A stretch of 64,000 bases of DNA from Mucinivorans hirudinis (GCA_000723505.1 HG934468.1:2326798-2390797), one strand, 5' to 3'; counted from the first letter of the stretch, positions 1-9,032 are shown. Translations and numbers: made by a program. Notes: generated from the letters alone by a model not told the origin.

Positions 1-142
1 CAGTGGCTTTGTAGGTTCGCCCATTTGCAGGCTCAACCTCTCCGCCAAGTATTTGCACCAGCAGAAACATCGACTGCTTAATCTTTTCGTATCGCTCCTT
101 AATCTCTGCTTTGAGAGATTGTATCTTTTCTAATTCGTTCAT
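1..142 (-). CDS. Hypothetical protein, N-terminal part only
   Basis: The frame opens with an ATG at 142-140 and runs off the left edge without a stop, giving about 47 residues. It begins MNELEKIQSLKAEIKERYEK, a charged helix of the kind found in small coiled-coil proteins of mobile elements. It is the last visible member of a run of minus-strand small genes; the next gene upstream stops at 145, so the two are 2 bp apart and probably co-transcribed. I do not recognise a family and the rest of the gene is outside the window. Confidence 0.5.
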   Translation of the reverse strand, partial: MNELEKIQSLKAEIKERYEKIKQSMFLLVQILGGEVEPANGRTYKAT

Positions 143-144
143 TG

Positions 145-396
145 TTAGTTGTATTTAGGTTTACAGCGTTTCATTACTTGTAAATCATCATAGCCGATAC
201 TTTTCAGTTCAGCCAAAAGGTTGGAGTACTCACTCTCCGTGGCGGGAGTAGTTGCAGCGATTACTCCGGCATAGTCAGCATCTGAATGCTGTCCAACGTG
301 CATATAAGAGCCTACCATTAGTCTATTGATCTGCTCTGGGAACAAGGCGATAATATCACCGCCCTGTTTGAATTTGCGAAAAACTACCTTAGTCAT
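145..396 (-). CDS. Small hypothetical protein (83 aa)
   Basis: The frame could open further upstream, but the ATG at 396 is preferred. It gives MTKVVFRKFKQGGDIIALFP, and it overlaps the stop of the upstream small gene in an ATGACTAA junction, typical of translational coupling. The 41 residues upstream of this ATG would lie over the neighbouring gene. Soluble, no membrane segment or signal peptide. Proteins with this MTKVVFRK...DIIALFPE opening are familiar from accessory regions of Bacteroidota integrative elements, but I know of no function. Co-directional with the four genes around it. Confidence 0.6.
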   Translation of the reverse strand: MTKVVFRKFKQGGDIIALFPEQINRLMVGSYMHVGQHSDADYAGVIAATTPATESEYSNLLAELKSIGYDDLQVMKRCKPKYN

Positions 397-559
397 TGGT
401 GCCGCATATTTCGGTGTCAGTAATATTGAAGTCGCCCACACCGCCGAAACTGTAATCGGATTCAGAGATAAGCTCTTGCACATCTTCGTCTGTAATCTGT
501 TCCACCTTGTCGTTCTCAATGTCGAGACGGATAGTGATATAAACTGTTTTAGTTGCCAT
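389..559 (-). CDS. Small acidic hypothetical protein (56 aa)
   Basis: ATG at 559 opens a 56-residue frame beginning MATKTVYITIRLDIENDKVE and ending ICGTND before TAA at 391-389. The first 15 residues look like a beta strand and the rest is very acidic. Its start overlaps the end of the upstream gene by 11 bp and its stop overlaps the start of the downstream gene by 8 bp, so three genes are chained by overlaps. This supports a real gene despite its size. Function unknown; the setting is an integrated-element accessory region. Confidence 0.6.
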   Translation of the reverse strand: MATKTVYITIRLDIENDKVEQITDEDVQELISESDYSFGGVGDFNITDTEICGTND

Positions 560-929
560 TTTTTTCTTCGTTTTCTTTGGTTAATGTATAATCTATACTT
601 GTCAGAATATCGCTGAGCCAGTGCACATTTGTGCAGGCAAAGTCGTGATCTTTGCTAGAAAGGGTCAAAGTATAACCCATGCATTCGCTGTATACTTCAA
701 TCTCGAAATCGGTTTCACCATCCAGCATTACGGTTTGCACCACACAGTCGTGTCCGCATCCGTCATCGTCGAACCACACCACATAAGAGAGGTGATCGGG
801 CTCTTCATCCAAGGTTACCACTGTGATGTCGTTACTTTTAAGCAGGTCGATAATCGCTTCGGTTATCTCTTTTCTCAGAGCCACGATGCGGTCGTCGAAA
901 CTATTAATCAGGTCTTGCGTCTGTTTCAT
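549..929 (-). CDS. Hypothetical acidic protein (126 aa)
   Basis: ATG at 929 gives a 126-residue acidic soluble protein, starting MKQTQDLINSFDDRIVALRK with a helical N-terminus followed by alternating strands (YVVWFDDDG, CVVQTVMLDG, DFEIEVYSEC). No signal peptide, no membrane segment, no motif I can assign. It ends in KNGN inside the start of the 56-aa gene. Two bases separate it from the upstream 219-aa gene, so the group 1591-to-1 is probably one transcript. Function not known. Confidence 0.6.
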   Translation of the reverse strand: MKQTQDLINSFDDRIVALRKEITEAIIDLLKSNDITVVTLDEEPDHLSYVVWFDDDGCGHDCVVQTVMLDGETDFEIEVYSECMGYTLTLSSKDHDFACTNVHWLSDILTSIDYTLTKENEEKNGN

Positions 930-931
930 TG

Positions 932-1591
932 TTATCTGTTTAAGATTATTATTTCCACACGCTGAGAGCGTACAAATTCGATTGAGTCGGTGGAGACAAT
1001 TTCACCATCCGAAATGATGTCTTGATCGTCGAGAGTAACCATATCTTCTTCCAGTAGGTCGCAGATGAAACCTCCGCTCTTATCAGATACAGCGTAAACT
1101 TTACCGTCCAACTCTTTCATAAACTCGTCGTAGTCCTTGAATATATAGAGGTGTTTACAGGGAGCCATAATGATCCTCAGATTGTACTCCCGAAATTTAT
1201 CCGGTGTCATTTTGGTGCCTTTGAACAGGGATTTCGAGTTGCTGAAAATGCCCTTCATCAGTTGTCTGACATACTCCTCTTGGGTAATCTCTTCAACCTC
1301 GGCAAAGCACATTGCCAAGTCATCAACGGTTATTTTGAAGTCATCAGGCAGCCGATTGCCATAACGGTTCTGGTTGATGGTGCGGCGCATCTGTTCATCC
1401 AGCATTGCGTTGCCGACACCGGGATATGTCAGAAACAAATACCTCCCTTCACACTGAGCAACACCAAAGCCATCAAACAGATAGGCTGTAATCTCCTTCT
1501 CATCAACCTCTGGAAAATCCGGTGTATTTAGCTCCATCGTCAGGCTTACCAGTCCGCCCAACTCTTCGATTCTTTTTGCATTTATATTCAT
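932..1591 (-). CDS. Hypothetical protein (219 aa)
   Basis: ATG at 1591 starts MNINAKRIEELGGLVSLTME; the protein is acidic, soluble and lacks signal or membrane segments. The first half contains AYLFDGFGVAQCEGRYLFLT, the second alternates charged helices and strands. It is the first visible gene of the minus-strand group and its 5' side is only 70 bp from an IS630 insertion at 1662, so that insertion may have cut the original upstream promoter or genes. I recognise no family. Setting and style fit accessory genes of an integrative element. Confidence 0.6.
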   Translation of the reverse strand: MNINAKRIEELGGLVSLTMELNTPDFPEVDEKEITAYLFDGFGVAQCEGRYLFLTYPGVGNAMLDEQMRRTINQNRYGNRLPDDFKITVDDLAMCFAEVEEITQEEYVRQLMKGIFSNSKSLFKGTKMTPDKFREYNLRIIMAPCKHLYIFKDYDEFMKELDGKVYAVSDKSGGFICDLLEEDMVTLDDQDIISDGEIVSTDSIEFVRSQRVEIIILNR

Positions 1592-1669
1592 CTTTGTACT
1601 TATTTGGTGCGAGCCGCACTCGCTATTATTTACTTATTTGTCTGTTTTAGAATAGTGGCTAGTGTTATG

Positions 1670-2329
1670 TTAATTTTGAATTGACGGATATAATTTTTTG
1701 AGTTTTATTCTTGCATCTTCATTTGTAAATTGCCAGTTAATTTTCAAGTTTGCGTTATTTCGATGGTTTTGCCACGCTTCTACCTCAGCGATAACTTTTT
1801 CTTTGGTAGGAATATGCCTATTCAAACACTGACCATTGAGCACGTGTAACTCTATCTCTGCCATATTCAACCAACTGCCGTGCTTGGGAGTTAAAATAAA
1901 CTCAAATCTATCCCATAACTCCTTTGCCTGCTCAGGTGGAAAAATCTCATAAAAAGCAGAACCATCGTGAGTTTTGAAGTTATCCATAACCAATTTTATC
2001 TTCTTGGCAGTGGGATATTCATCAGATATTTTCTTGATGAATTTTGCCCAATCTGCTTTTGTCTTAAAATCCGTAACATCCACTATTCTCCTACCTGTAA
2101 GGGGTTCATTGGCAATGAATATATTTACCGTTCCGTGCCTAATGTATTCATAATCTACTCTTGCATCCTGCCCCGGTTTCATTGGAATTGATGCAACTTC
2201 TTCAATTAGCTGCTTTGGCGACTCGTCCATACAAACAACCGGATACTCTTCATTATAGGGCTGCTTATAAACATCCAACACTCGCTCCATATTAGCCACA
2301 AAATTAGCACTCTGCTCAGGCGGAATCAC
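1670..2329 (-). CDS. IS630-family transposase, catalytic DDE frame (orfB, 219 aa)
   Basis: Encodes the catalytic domain of an IS630-type transposase. Visible signatures are the first acidic site in VVCMDESPKQ, the second in KLVMDNFKTHD, and the WLNMAEIEL segment carrying the glutamate, the usual D-D-E order. The ATG at 2329 is internal to the true reading: the frame is open upstream and is reached by -1 frameshifting from orfA in an A8 run. It acts on the 18-bp terminal repeats of the same element. Identical in sequence to the copy at 53905-54564. Confidence 0.88.
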   Translation of the reverse strand: MIPPEQSANFVANMERVLDVYKQPYNEEYPVVCMDESPKQLIEEVASIPMKPGQDARVDYEYIRHGTVNIFIANEPLTGRRIVDVTDFKTKADWAKFIKKISDEYPTAKKIKLVMDNFKTHDGSAFYEIFPPEQAKELWDRFEFILTPKHGSWLNMAEIELHVLNGQCLNRHIPTKEKVIAEVEAWQNHRNNANLKINWQFTNEDARIKLKKLYPSIQN

Positions 2330-2337
2330 CCACCCCT

Positions 2338-2802
2338 TTACTTTCCAAGGCTTAAGTTCGTTTTTTTTAATACATTAGACACACTAACGTGTGAAATGTA
2401 ATCAACATACTGCAATTCAACAACTTTATTAGAAAGCATTCGCAAAGACCATTTGGAAAATCCTGCTGGCGGTTCGCTACAACACAATGCTACTATCTTG
2501 GCTTCTAAATCACCATCTACTTTTTTCTGATAGAGCTGACCCGAAGGGCGACGTTCGAGTACCTCCTCAAAGCCTTCTTCGACAAATCGTTTCTTAACTC
2601 TGTCGATTGTCCTTGCTCCAATCTTCAAAACCTTACAAATACTCTCATTGGTAATCCCTTTATTGTCAGAAAATTCTCCCTTGTCGCAACTCAATAAAAT
2701 ATGAGCAACACGAAAAGAATGAGCACTATGGCTTCCCTTTTTTATTATTGTCTGAAGCTCGGCAACCTCCGCTGCCGATAATTTGATAGTGTAACGAATC
2801 AT
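2338..2802 (-). CDS. IS630-family transposase, N-terminal frame (orfA, 154 aa)
   Basis: This frame encodes the DNA-binding half of an IS630/Tc1-mariner-like transposase: a helix-turn-helix segment around residues 30-90 (SAHSFRVAHILLSC ... GARTIDRVKKRFVEEGF) followed by a linker domain. It ends SLGK soon after a run of eight A. A -1 slip on A-AAA-AAA in that run joins it in frame to the downstream catalytic frame, giving the junction KKNELKPWKVKG, which is how full-length members of the family read. Translation therefore probably yields both a short protein and a fused transposase. Confidence 0.88.
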   Translation of the reverse strand: MIRYTIKLSAAEVAELQTIIKKGSHSAHSFRVAHILLSCDKGEFSDNKGITNESICKVLKIGARTIDRVKKRFVEEGFEEVLERRPSGQLYQKKVDGDLEAKIVALCCSEPPAGFSKWSLRMLSNKVVELQYVDYISHVSVSNVLKKTNLSLGK

Positions 2803-2922
2803 TGTAGGCTATATTTATCACAAAGATAAAAATAATTTACGCCATATCAAAATTAACATAACACTAGAAATAAAAAGGGGTGAATCTCTCCACCCCAAAT
2901 CCGATTATTGTTGATTTTTAGT

Positions 2923-4589
2923 TTAGATTGCAACCTGCAACCCTGCCGATGAGACCGGAATGCCGATGTCGATGCTCTCGGTGTGGAACTCTTTCAACTC
3001 CTCTTTGACATTATCCAATGAGTCGTAGCGGATAACCTCGCCATCAATCATTGCTGAGAAATAGACCTGCTCACCCAACAATACGTTGGCGTATATGTCG
3101 GCACCGTATTCAGCTCCCACCTTTTTCAGCGAGAAGTAACCATTCGCTTGGTAGGGCTTGAACGTTTTGCTGACCGAAGGCTTGACAAATGAAGGGTCAT
3201 AATCGGCAATCATCTTTTCGAGCCACGTTGTGTGGAATGTACTGACCTCTTGTCTAAACACTACCTCCGGACGGAACGAGCGAGGGGAACGGCGTGTGAC
3301 CGTGATGATGTTTGGCGTGGTATAGCTGCTGTCAGCGTGAATGCTGATGTAGGTCGTACCCAACCGGCAATAGGTGTATTGCTTTTTCTCCTCTCGCAAT
3401 TGGGCAAACGACACCTCACCGCCATAGAACTTCTCATCAAGTCCCGTATCATCCATAAAGTCTTGCAGGTAGTGCTTCGGAATATACTCTTTGTAGTTAC
3501 GATCACTGCGATAGAGTTCAACAGCCTGCTCGGGTGAGATAAGCTCAGGTCGAGCATATCTAACATCCCAAGGAGACCTTTTGACAATACTCGCAACGTG
3601 TTCTTTTGTTTGAAGCTGCTTTGGTATCTGTTCGAACCATTCAAGCGAAGTTCCATATTGCTCGCAATATCTCACAAAGTCATCTGTCCAGATGGTTTCC
3701 GGGAGCTTTGGCAATTCACAGTTTTTGCGGATATATGCCTGACACACCTCCAATGTAAATAGTTCGGGATGAGTATCACGACACACCTTCACCACATTAC
3801 GGTCGCATTTCTCAATTGCAGCAATGAGACGCTCAGGAGTCTGAAACTGCTCGGGCACTCTTTTGAAGTTATTCGGGTCTGCTTCTATCACCTTGTCGGC
3901 CATCGCATCGTCCATTACAGCAAAAATAGCCGCCATCAGTTGTTTGTGGTTCTCTTTTACAGCTTGTTGTTCAGTCGTTGGCTTGTTGTAGTACGAGTGA
4001 TATGATGGTGCGTCAAACGAAATCTTCTTGTTTTCAATGGCCACCGTAAATATATCGTAGTCATAGAACTGCTTTGGCACAAGCTCGAACTCGGTTGCAG
4101 CGACTTTGAGGTAGTATGCCTTTGTTTTGTATCTGTCAGGAGTGAGAATTCCAATGTCCTCTCGTTTAATTTTGAGCTCAAACAAGCTCATATAGAACTC
4201 TTTTGTTTTAATCTCGTTGGGAACATAGCTTAATAGTATCTGTACCCGCTTAACGTCTGATTTTGTAGTTGAGCCGTGATAACCGCCACGAGGACAGTAG
4301 GAAGTGATAGTTTCCAAATATACATCTCTCACTCCGGTAAGGGCAAGTTCCTGTGTCCACACCTCAGCGGGGAATAGGTGCAGATACCGGATATTTCGTT
4401 TAGTGGTATTCAGAATCTTCTCCAACATTTTTGCACTCCGCAATGTGGCAGGAACAGCCTCGATATTTGAATCGTCTTTCTTGACAGCAAACTCGCACAC
4501 CTCTTTGGTACGAATATCCTCGGGTAGGCTCGATAGGTTAAATCCACGCCAGCTGTATGAATCGGTGTTCTTTTCGATAATTATAATAC
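2923..4589 (-). pseudogene. Repeat-rich hypothetical protein, 5' end cut off by an IS3-family element
   Basis: A long minus-strand frame that stays open past the GTG at 4500 up to the IS boundary near 4590 (…IEKNTDSYSWRGFNLSSLPE), so its true start is lost. The product is built from loosely repeated ~30-residue units such as FKRVPEQFQTPERLIAAI and WFEQIPKQLQTKEHVASI, resembling DUF4116-type repeats; the last ~150 residues form a different strand-rich domain. Cytoplasmic by appearance. No matching N-terminal piece is visible on the far side of the IS, so more than a simple insertion happened here. Function unknown. Confidence 0.6.
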
Positions 4590-4660
4590 TCCCCCAAAAT
4601 AGGACAGCAGTTTAAGCTATAATTTGGTTATCTTTGGTCTCATAAAAAAGGAGACAAACG

Positions 4661-4948
4661 ATGAGGAAAAAGATTTCGGCAGAGACCAAAGCGGCAGTAG
4701 CCTTGGAAGCTATCAAGGGCTTGAAGACGGTCAATGAGATTGCTTCGATTTATGAAGTTCATCCGACGCAGGTTGGGGTATGGAAGAAGCAGTTCAAGGA
4801 GGGAGCGACCGCCATTTTCTCGACTGACAAGGAGCGTAAAGTCAAGTCTGATGAGCAGGTAGAGAACAATCTTTATCGCAAGATTGGTCAGCTTGAGATA
4901 GAGAACGAGTTCTTAAAAAAAAAGTGGGAGCTACTCAAATCTCGTTAG
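4661..4948 (+). CDS. IS3-family transposase OrfA (95 aa)
   Basis: Helix-turn-helix DNA-binding subunit: residues 1-55 (MRKKISAETKAAVALEAIKG ... EVHPTQVGVWKKQF) are the HTH, then a leucine-zipper-like tail ending LEIENEFLKKKWELLKSR. The run of nine A at 4915-4923 is the expected slippery site for the -1 frameshift that makes the OrfAB transposase in this family; orfB overlaps in the -1 frame. OrfA itself appears intact, but its partner is split by another IS. Confidence 0.88.
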   Translation: MRKKISAETKAAVALEAIKGLKTVNEIASIYEVHPTQVGVWKKQFKEGATAIFSTDKERKVKSDEQVENNLYRKIGQLEIENEFLKKKWELLKSR

Positions 4949-5180
4949 CCGAGCGTAGAGAGATGGTAGAAAAGAATCATCCTCGGCTGAGTTTAGTTCA
5001 GCAGTGCATATTGCTAAACATTTGCCGCAGTGGCATATACTATGCGAGCAAAGGAAGAGCAAGTGCAGATGAGCTTGCTGTTAAAGCAGAGATAGACCGC
5101 ACCTATACCAAAATGCCTTTCTATGGTGTCGAGCGGATGACTGAACACTTGCGAAAGAAGGGTTTTACGATAAGCCCTAA
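4924..5180 (+). pseudogene. IS3-family OrfB, 5' fragment
   Basis: First ~85 residues of the integrase-type OrfB, in the -1 frame relative to OrfA (AERREMVEKNHPRLSLVQQC ... GVERMTEHLRKKGFTISP). This is the HTH_21-like N-terminal region before the DDE core. It is cut at 5180 by the inner IS. Deleting the inner IS with one copy of its CTAA duplication joins ISP directly to KRVRRYFRDMC in frame, which shows it was intact before the insertion. Confidence 0.85.
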
Positions 5181-7332
5181 CCCAACTTCAACGTAATATG
5201 TATGCAAATCCTCTGTTCTTTAAGCCTTATCTGTTTTTGGCTTTCTGCGTGGGTACTACAGATTTTTCAATTCGGAGGTGGTGGTGCAGTTTTGATTGTG
5301 TGTCGTCTAAATGGTATGGGGTTGTATCCGAGGATTCGATATAGTTCCGAGGCGGCATCTGTGGGGTCCGAACAGATGCGTAGTTCTATTTGTTCTCCGA
5401 GTGCGTTTTCTGCTTTGGTGGTAATAGCCTTTTGGGTGGATAGAATGCGCTTTAATTCAGTCCAGTAATGAGTTATGCCTTGTAACTTTAGTTTGTGTCG
5501 AACTGTGTTTACAATCCAGTATGATAGTAGTCCGAAGAATAGATGGGCATCGGAGTTGTTATCTGTCTGATGGTAGATGGGGCGCAATTCCAGGTCTGTT
5601 TTGAGTTGCCGGTTTGATGTCTCTATCTCTCTAATCAAGTTATAGTACTCCCACGTAGTTCGCTCGTCAAGGGTGGCTATGTTGGTGCGCAGGAAGTATG
5701 TGCCAAAGCGTTGCTCAGTCTCTTCTTGGCTGATTTTGATTTGCCAGCGGATATCTGACATGTGTTCGGGATTCTCACCCGAGCGGATGTAGTCTATTTG
5801 GTAATACTTGGATACAGAGGGGTATTTACCGAGTGCACGTCCAACACGCTCCACCACCTTGTCGTATCTCTTTGTGCCTCCTTTTGCCGTAAGAGCGTTG
5901 CGTGCCTTTGTGAGTTCAAGCTCGAAACGCTCTCGCCACTGTTGGTTCATGGAATGTTCGGTCATTGCTTTGGCGGGGGAGGTAATGCGAAGGTAGAAGT
6001 CGCCTCCCTCCCGGTGCTCGACTTGGGCTATAGTAATGGGACGCTTGCGACTATCAAATACCGTAACAGAGCGACCTTCCTCTTTGAGAGTATAATCTTT
6101 GAGCTTGGTTCTGCTGACACAAAGGTAATTATATCCTCGTTCTTTGAGCAATCCGAGATTGGCTTCCGTGGCTATTCCTGCATCGATGACCACCATAACT
6201 TTCTGTTGGGGGTTTGTCGAGACCGGATTCTTCGAGATAATGCCCTCCACCATCGCCGGTAGTGAATCGGGGTCGGCTGTGTTGCCGGCAAGGATTGAAC
6301 TGTATCGGATAAAGCCTTCAGTATTGATTGCCAAGGCGAGGACAAGAAGGCGACAGTCTGAGCGTTTCTCCTTCGAGCGACCAAACTTTGCCTTCTTTGA
6401 GCCTGTCTTGCTACCCTCGAAATAGAAGTTGGTCAAATCGAAGAGCATCACCCGGTTAGTGAGATTAAACAACGAGTCGGTGCGAGAGCACAGATGACGC
6501 TCTAGCTTGTCTTTCAAGGCATAAAGCGATGGAGCAGCCGCATATACCTCGCGCTGAGTCGGGCAGTCGCCAAACTGACCCGTCAGAAGCTCCATTGCGG
6601 CAGAATTCTCGTCGAGTATACGTAGTGCCGCCCATTCCGATGGGGAATATACAGTCCGGATAATCAAGGATGCCAGTGTGGAATTTATCTTACGCTCCGA
6701 CCATCCTTCGCGTCGCAGAAATGTGTCGAGCTGTAGTTCGCGTATCGCCTGAAGGCATACATTCTCTGCACCTGCCTCACGTGCATCTGTATGCTGTATT
6801 GTGTTGACATCTATTAATTTGCGGGCTTTGCGTTCTGCCTCATCATAACTTGCCCGTGCGGAATCAATCTTGCCGCTACCCTTTATCTGACTCCAAAACT
6901 TCTCGATGTATCCACGAACCTCTTCACTGTACTCTCCTCTGGGATCGGCAGTAAACATCGCCTGCTGAGCTGGGATATACGCACTCTGCTCCATCATATA
7001 GGTCAGACCGCGGCGAATCTGCACAATCTCATCGCTGCACAAATCGGGAAGGTAGCCCGGAGTCAACATTACACGGGTATGCACACGTCCTATAACATCA
7101 CGGAAGGACTCCTTGATTTTATAATAAGGGAGTTCCCTGCCGTGCTCGGGGCTCACGCGTATGTTCGATGTGAAGTACATGCCCGCTAAGGTACAACATA
7201 AAATTTACTCCCGTGGGTATTACAAAGCACTTCACCAAATAAGCATCTTCTGAAAATCAACTCAATAGTATGAAATCACCCCCGTTTTTGAGCAAAAAAA
7301 CACCGAAAAAACTTTTTGGCGTTGAAGTTGGG
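5181..7332 (-). mobile_element. IS1634-like insertion sequence nested in the IS3 element (2152 bp)
   Basis: Perfect 13-bp terminal inverted repeats, CCCAACTTCAACG at 5181-5193 and its inverse at 7320-7332. CTAA occurs directly outside both ends (5177-5180, 7333-7336) and is read as the target duplication. One large transposase gene fills the element on the minus strand. Removing 2152 bp plus one CTAA restores the IS3 orfB frame exactly, so the boundaries are well supported. Confidence 0.9.
5267..7180 (-). CDS. IS1634/IS4-like DDE transposase (637 aa)
   Basis: Large single-frame transposase. The catalytic core shows VMVVIDAGIATEANLGLL with the family's aspartate, upstream NRVMLFDLTNFYFEG with another, and a C-terminal NLIREIETSNRQLKT ... 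IYHQTDNN segment carrying the glutamate. That order and length fit the IS1634 family and related large IS4-superfamily enzymes. ATG at 7180 lies 152 bp inside the IS end. The frame is intact, so the inner IS may still be active even though its host IS3 element is disabled. Confidence 0.85.
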   Translation of the reverse strand: MYFTSNIRVSPEHGRELPYYKIKESFRDVIGRVHTRVMLTPGYLPDLCSDEIVQIRRGLTYMMEQSAYIPAQQAMFTADPRGEYSEEVRGYIEKFWSQIKGSGKIDSARASYDEAERKARKLIDVNTIQHTDAREAGAENVCLQAIRELQLDTFLRREGWSERKINSTLASLIIRTVYSPSEWAALRILDENSAAMELLTGQFGDCPTQREVYAAAPSLYALKDKLERHLCSRTDSLFNLTNRVMLFDLTNFYFEGSKTGSKKAKFGRSKEKRSDCRLLVLALAINTEGFIRYSSILAGNTADPDSLPAMVEGIISKNPVSTNPQQKVMVVIDAGIATEANLGLLKERGYNYLCVSRTKLKDYTLKEEGRSVTVFDSRKRPITIAQVEHREGGDFYLRITSPAKAMTEHSMNQQWRERFELELTKARNALTAKGGTKRYDKVVERVGRALGKYPSVSKYYQIDYIRSGENPEHMSDIRWQIKISQEETEQRFGTYFLRTNIATLDERTTWEYYNLIREIETSNRQLKTDLELRPIYHQTDNNSDAHLFFGLLSYWIVNTVRHKLKLQGITHYWTELKRILSTQKAITTKAENALGEQIELRICSDPTDAASELYRILGYNPIPFRRHTIKTAPPPPN

Positions 7333-7934
7333 CTAAGCGAGTGCGTCGTTACTTTCGGGATATGTGCATCAGTGCTATCTACCCCAAGCCTAACACCACG
7401 TGGCATAATAAGGAGCATAAGATATACCCCTATCTATTGCGAGGATTAACTATTGACAGGGTAAATCAGGTTTGGAGTACCGACATCACCTATATCCCAA
7501 TGAATGGAGGTTATATGTACCTGTGCGCCATCATTGATTGGCATTCACGCTTTGTGTTGGCTTGGGGGATAAGCAATACCCACGATAGCGAGTTCTGCCA
7601 AGAGTTGCTCAAAGAGGCTATTGCCAGATACGGCAAGCCGGAGATATTCAACACCGACCAAGGGAGTGAGTTCACGGCCAAGGAGTTCGTTAAGATACTT
7701 GAAGAAAATGAGATACAGATAAGTATGGACGGTAAAGGTAGGGCTTTGGATAATATTTTTGTCGAAAGGTTGTGGCGCAGCGTAAAATATGAGTATATTT
7801 ACCTGTCGAACCCCGGCAGCGGCAAAGAGTTATATGATGGCTTGACTGACTATTTTCGTCTTTACAACACCGAAAGGCTACATCAATCGCTTGAATACAA
7901 GACTCCGAGTGAGGTCTATATGACGGCGGCATAG
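7333..7934 (+). pseudogene. IS3-family OrfB, 3' fragment (DDE core)
   Basis: Carries the rve catalytic core of the split OrfB: VWSTDITYIPM with the first Asp, EIFNTDQGSEFTAKEF with the second, and NIFVERLWRSVKYEYIYL with the Glu (D,D35E pattern). The C-terminus is complete (YKTPSEVYMTAA). The frame runs from the CTAA duplication at 7333. It cannot be translated as part of OrfB while the inner IS is present. Confidence 0.85.
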
Positions 7935-7939
7935 AAAAA

Positions 7940-7985
7940 GTTTGTTTCATTTCGTTGCCCTTAAGGGCAACGAAATGAAACAAAC
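7940..7985. repeat. 46-bp perfect palindrome
   Basis: GTTTGTTTCATTTCGTTGCC followed by CTT (7940-7962) is followed with no spacer by its exact inverse (7963-7985); the centre is CCCTTAAGGG. Both strands can start a peptide MFHFVALKGNEMKQT through it. It begins 5 bp after the IS3 orfB stop, where the IS right end should be. A 23-bp inverted duplication of the 5' end of the short frame at 7975 is one possible origin. Confidence 0.9.
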
Positions 7986-8086
7986 ACTAAAACAACAACT
8001 AACAATAACCCGAGAGCAAAGAAACAAATACTATCTTAAGCAGATACAAAAACTGTCCGAAGAGAGGGAAGTATTATACTCGATTA
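7975..8086 (+). pseudogene. Short N-terminal gene fragment
   Basis: ATG at 7975, inside the palindrome, opens a charged helical peptide MKQTLKQQLTITREQRNKYY ... KLSEEREVL. After about 8086 the same frame is only the antisense of the truncated integrase, so the meaningful part is about 37 residues. I read it as the front of a gene joined by rearrangement to the integrase remnant. Family unknown; it could also be a chance frame. Confidence 0.3.
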
Positions 8087-9032
8087 TGGCTCGTGCCTTG
8101 TCATTGAGTTTTATCCGAGCTTTTTTCGGAAATTTGATACGCTCATACTCCAATCTCCCGTCATCGTCCACGCAATCCCAAGTAAGGTAGGCAACATCAA
8201 TATTAGCCATACCGCCTGTGTAGAAGCTGAATAGAAACAAGTCAATATAGAATATCTCCAGACGGGTAAAAAGGGTTCTGTCTACGTTCTCGATCTGGGT
8301 AATCACTTCACGAGGCAAAGTTTTAGGTGCAAACTCCTTGGGCTTCATATTTGCTCGTACCTGCTCAAAGATGGAGAAATCTATATCAGGGATATTCATC
8401 TTGTCTGCATAGTAGAACAAACCGTAGAATCGTCTCAGGCGAGACTCTAAAGCAGCATTATTACCATTCTCCAAGCCTCGTTTTTGCAGAAAGAATGCAT
8501 AGTCGCTTACAAACTCCTCAGTGATTTCATTGAAGTAATAGGTCGATAAGGCTCTATTATATTTCTGCTTGGTGAATTGGCTCAGAGTAGTCATCAAATC
8601 ACGATAGTTCTTTGCTGTTCCGACACTGGTCAGCACCTTTCCGTTTTTGATTCTCTCTTTGCTCAACTTACGCTCAACGATAATCTCTATCGCTTGGCTA
8701 ACCGAGAGGACTTTTGACTCCTTGCTCTGATGGAGTGCCGTATCGAAGCAATGAGACCATTGAACCGGAGCCCAAGCTGAGCCTTGCTCTTCCCACTCTT
8801 CAGCTACTTTCAGATACTTTGCTTTCAGTTCAAGTAGCCGTTTGTTCTTTTCGGTAGCTTCTGCACCTTTTGATTTGAAACGTTGCGTCTGTGAGTCCCA
8901 GTCTGTAATAGAACCGGTAATGTTGACGACTTTAGATACTCTGGCATATCCTGTTTTGAAGAATATGAGTTCCAGCTTTACTAGCTGAGGATCTTTTGGG
9001 TTAGCTTTACCCTTGATGTTAATAGTAAACAT
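8031..9032 (-). pseudogene. Tyrosine recombinase (integrase), catalytic C-terminus missing
   Basis: ATG at 9032. Residues 1-100 form the arm-type N-terminal domain common in Bacteroidota element integrases (VSKVVNITGSITDWDSQTQR), 105-220 a SAM-like core-binding domain, and ~230 onward the start of the catalytic fold (DLFLFSFYTGGMANIDVAYL). The frame then leaves the family near 8086 and ends with an unrelated tail, so the HxxR motif and catalytic tyrosine are gone. The protein cannot recombine DNA. Such integrases sit at the edge of their element, which suggests that the island covering the left of this window ends close to 9.2 kb. Confidence 0.8.

Larger units (their letters stand above)
1662..2864 (-). 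mobile_element. IS630-family insertion sequence, copy 1 (1203 bp)
   Basis: Ends are GTGTTATGTTAATTTTGA at 1662 and its inverse up to 2864. A TA dinucleotide flanks both sides (1660-1661 and 2865-2866), matching the TA target duplication of the IS630/Tc1 group. It holds one transposase split over two frames. The second copy at 53370-54572 has the same length and identical predicted proteins, so movement was recent. The two copies differ at the outermost base of the orfB-side end (C here, G in copy 2). Confidence 0.92.
4590..7937 (+). mobile_element. IS3-family element, interrupted by an inner IS
   Basis: The left end near 4590 (TACTCCCCCAAAATAGGACA) is followed by a TATCTTTG -7 box at 4629-4636 and an orfA/orfB pair. 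orfB is broken at 5180 by the inner IS and resumes at 7333. The right end cannot be placed: no inverse of the left end is seen after orfB stops at 7934, and a 46-bp palindrome follows at once. The right terminus was therefore probably lost in a later rearrangement and the element is likely unable to move. Confidence 0.75.

Noticed and set aside
5202-6425. Plus-strand frames of 60-166 codons over the inner IS
   Set aside because: They are antisense shadows of the intact 637-aa transposase.
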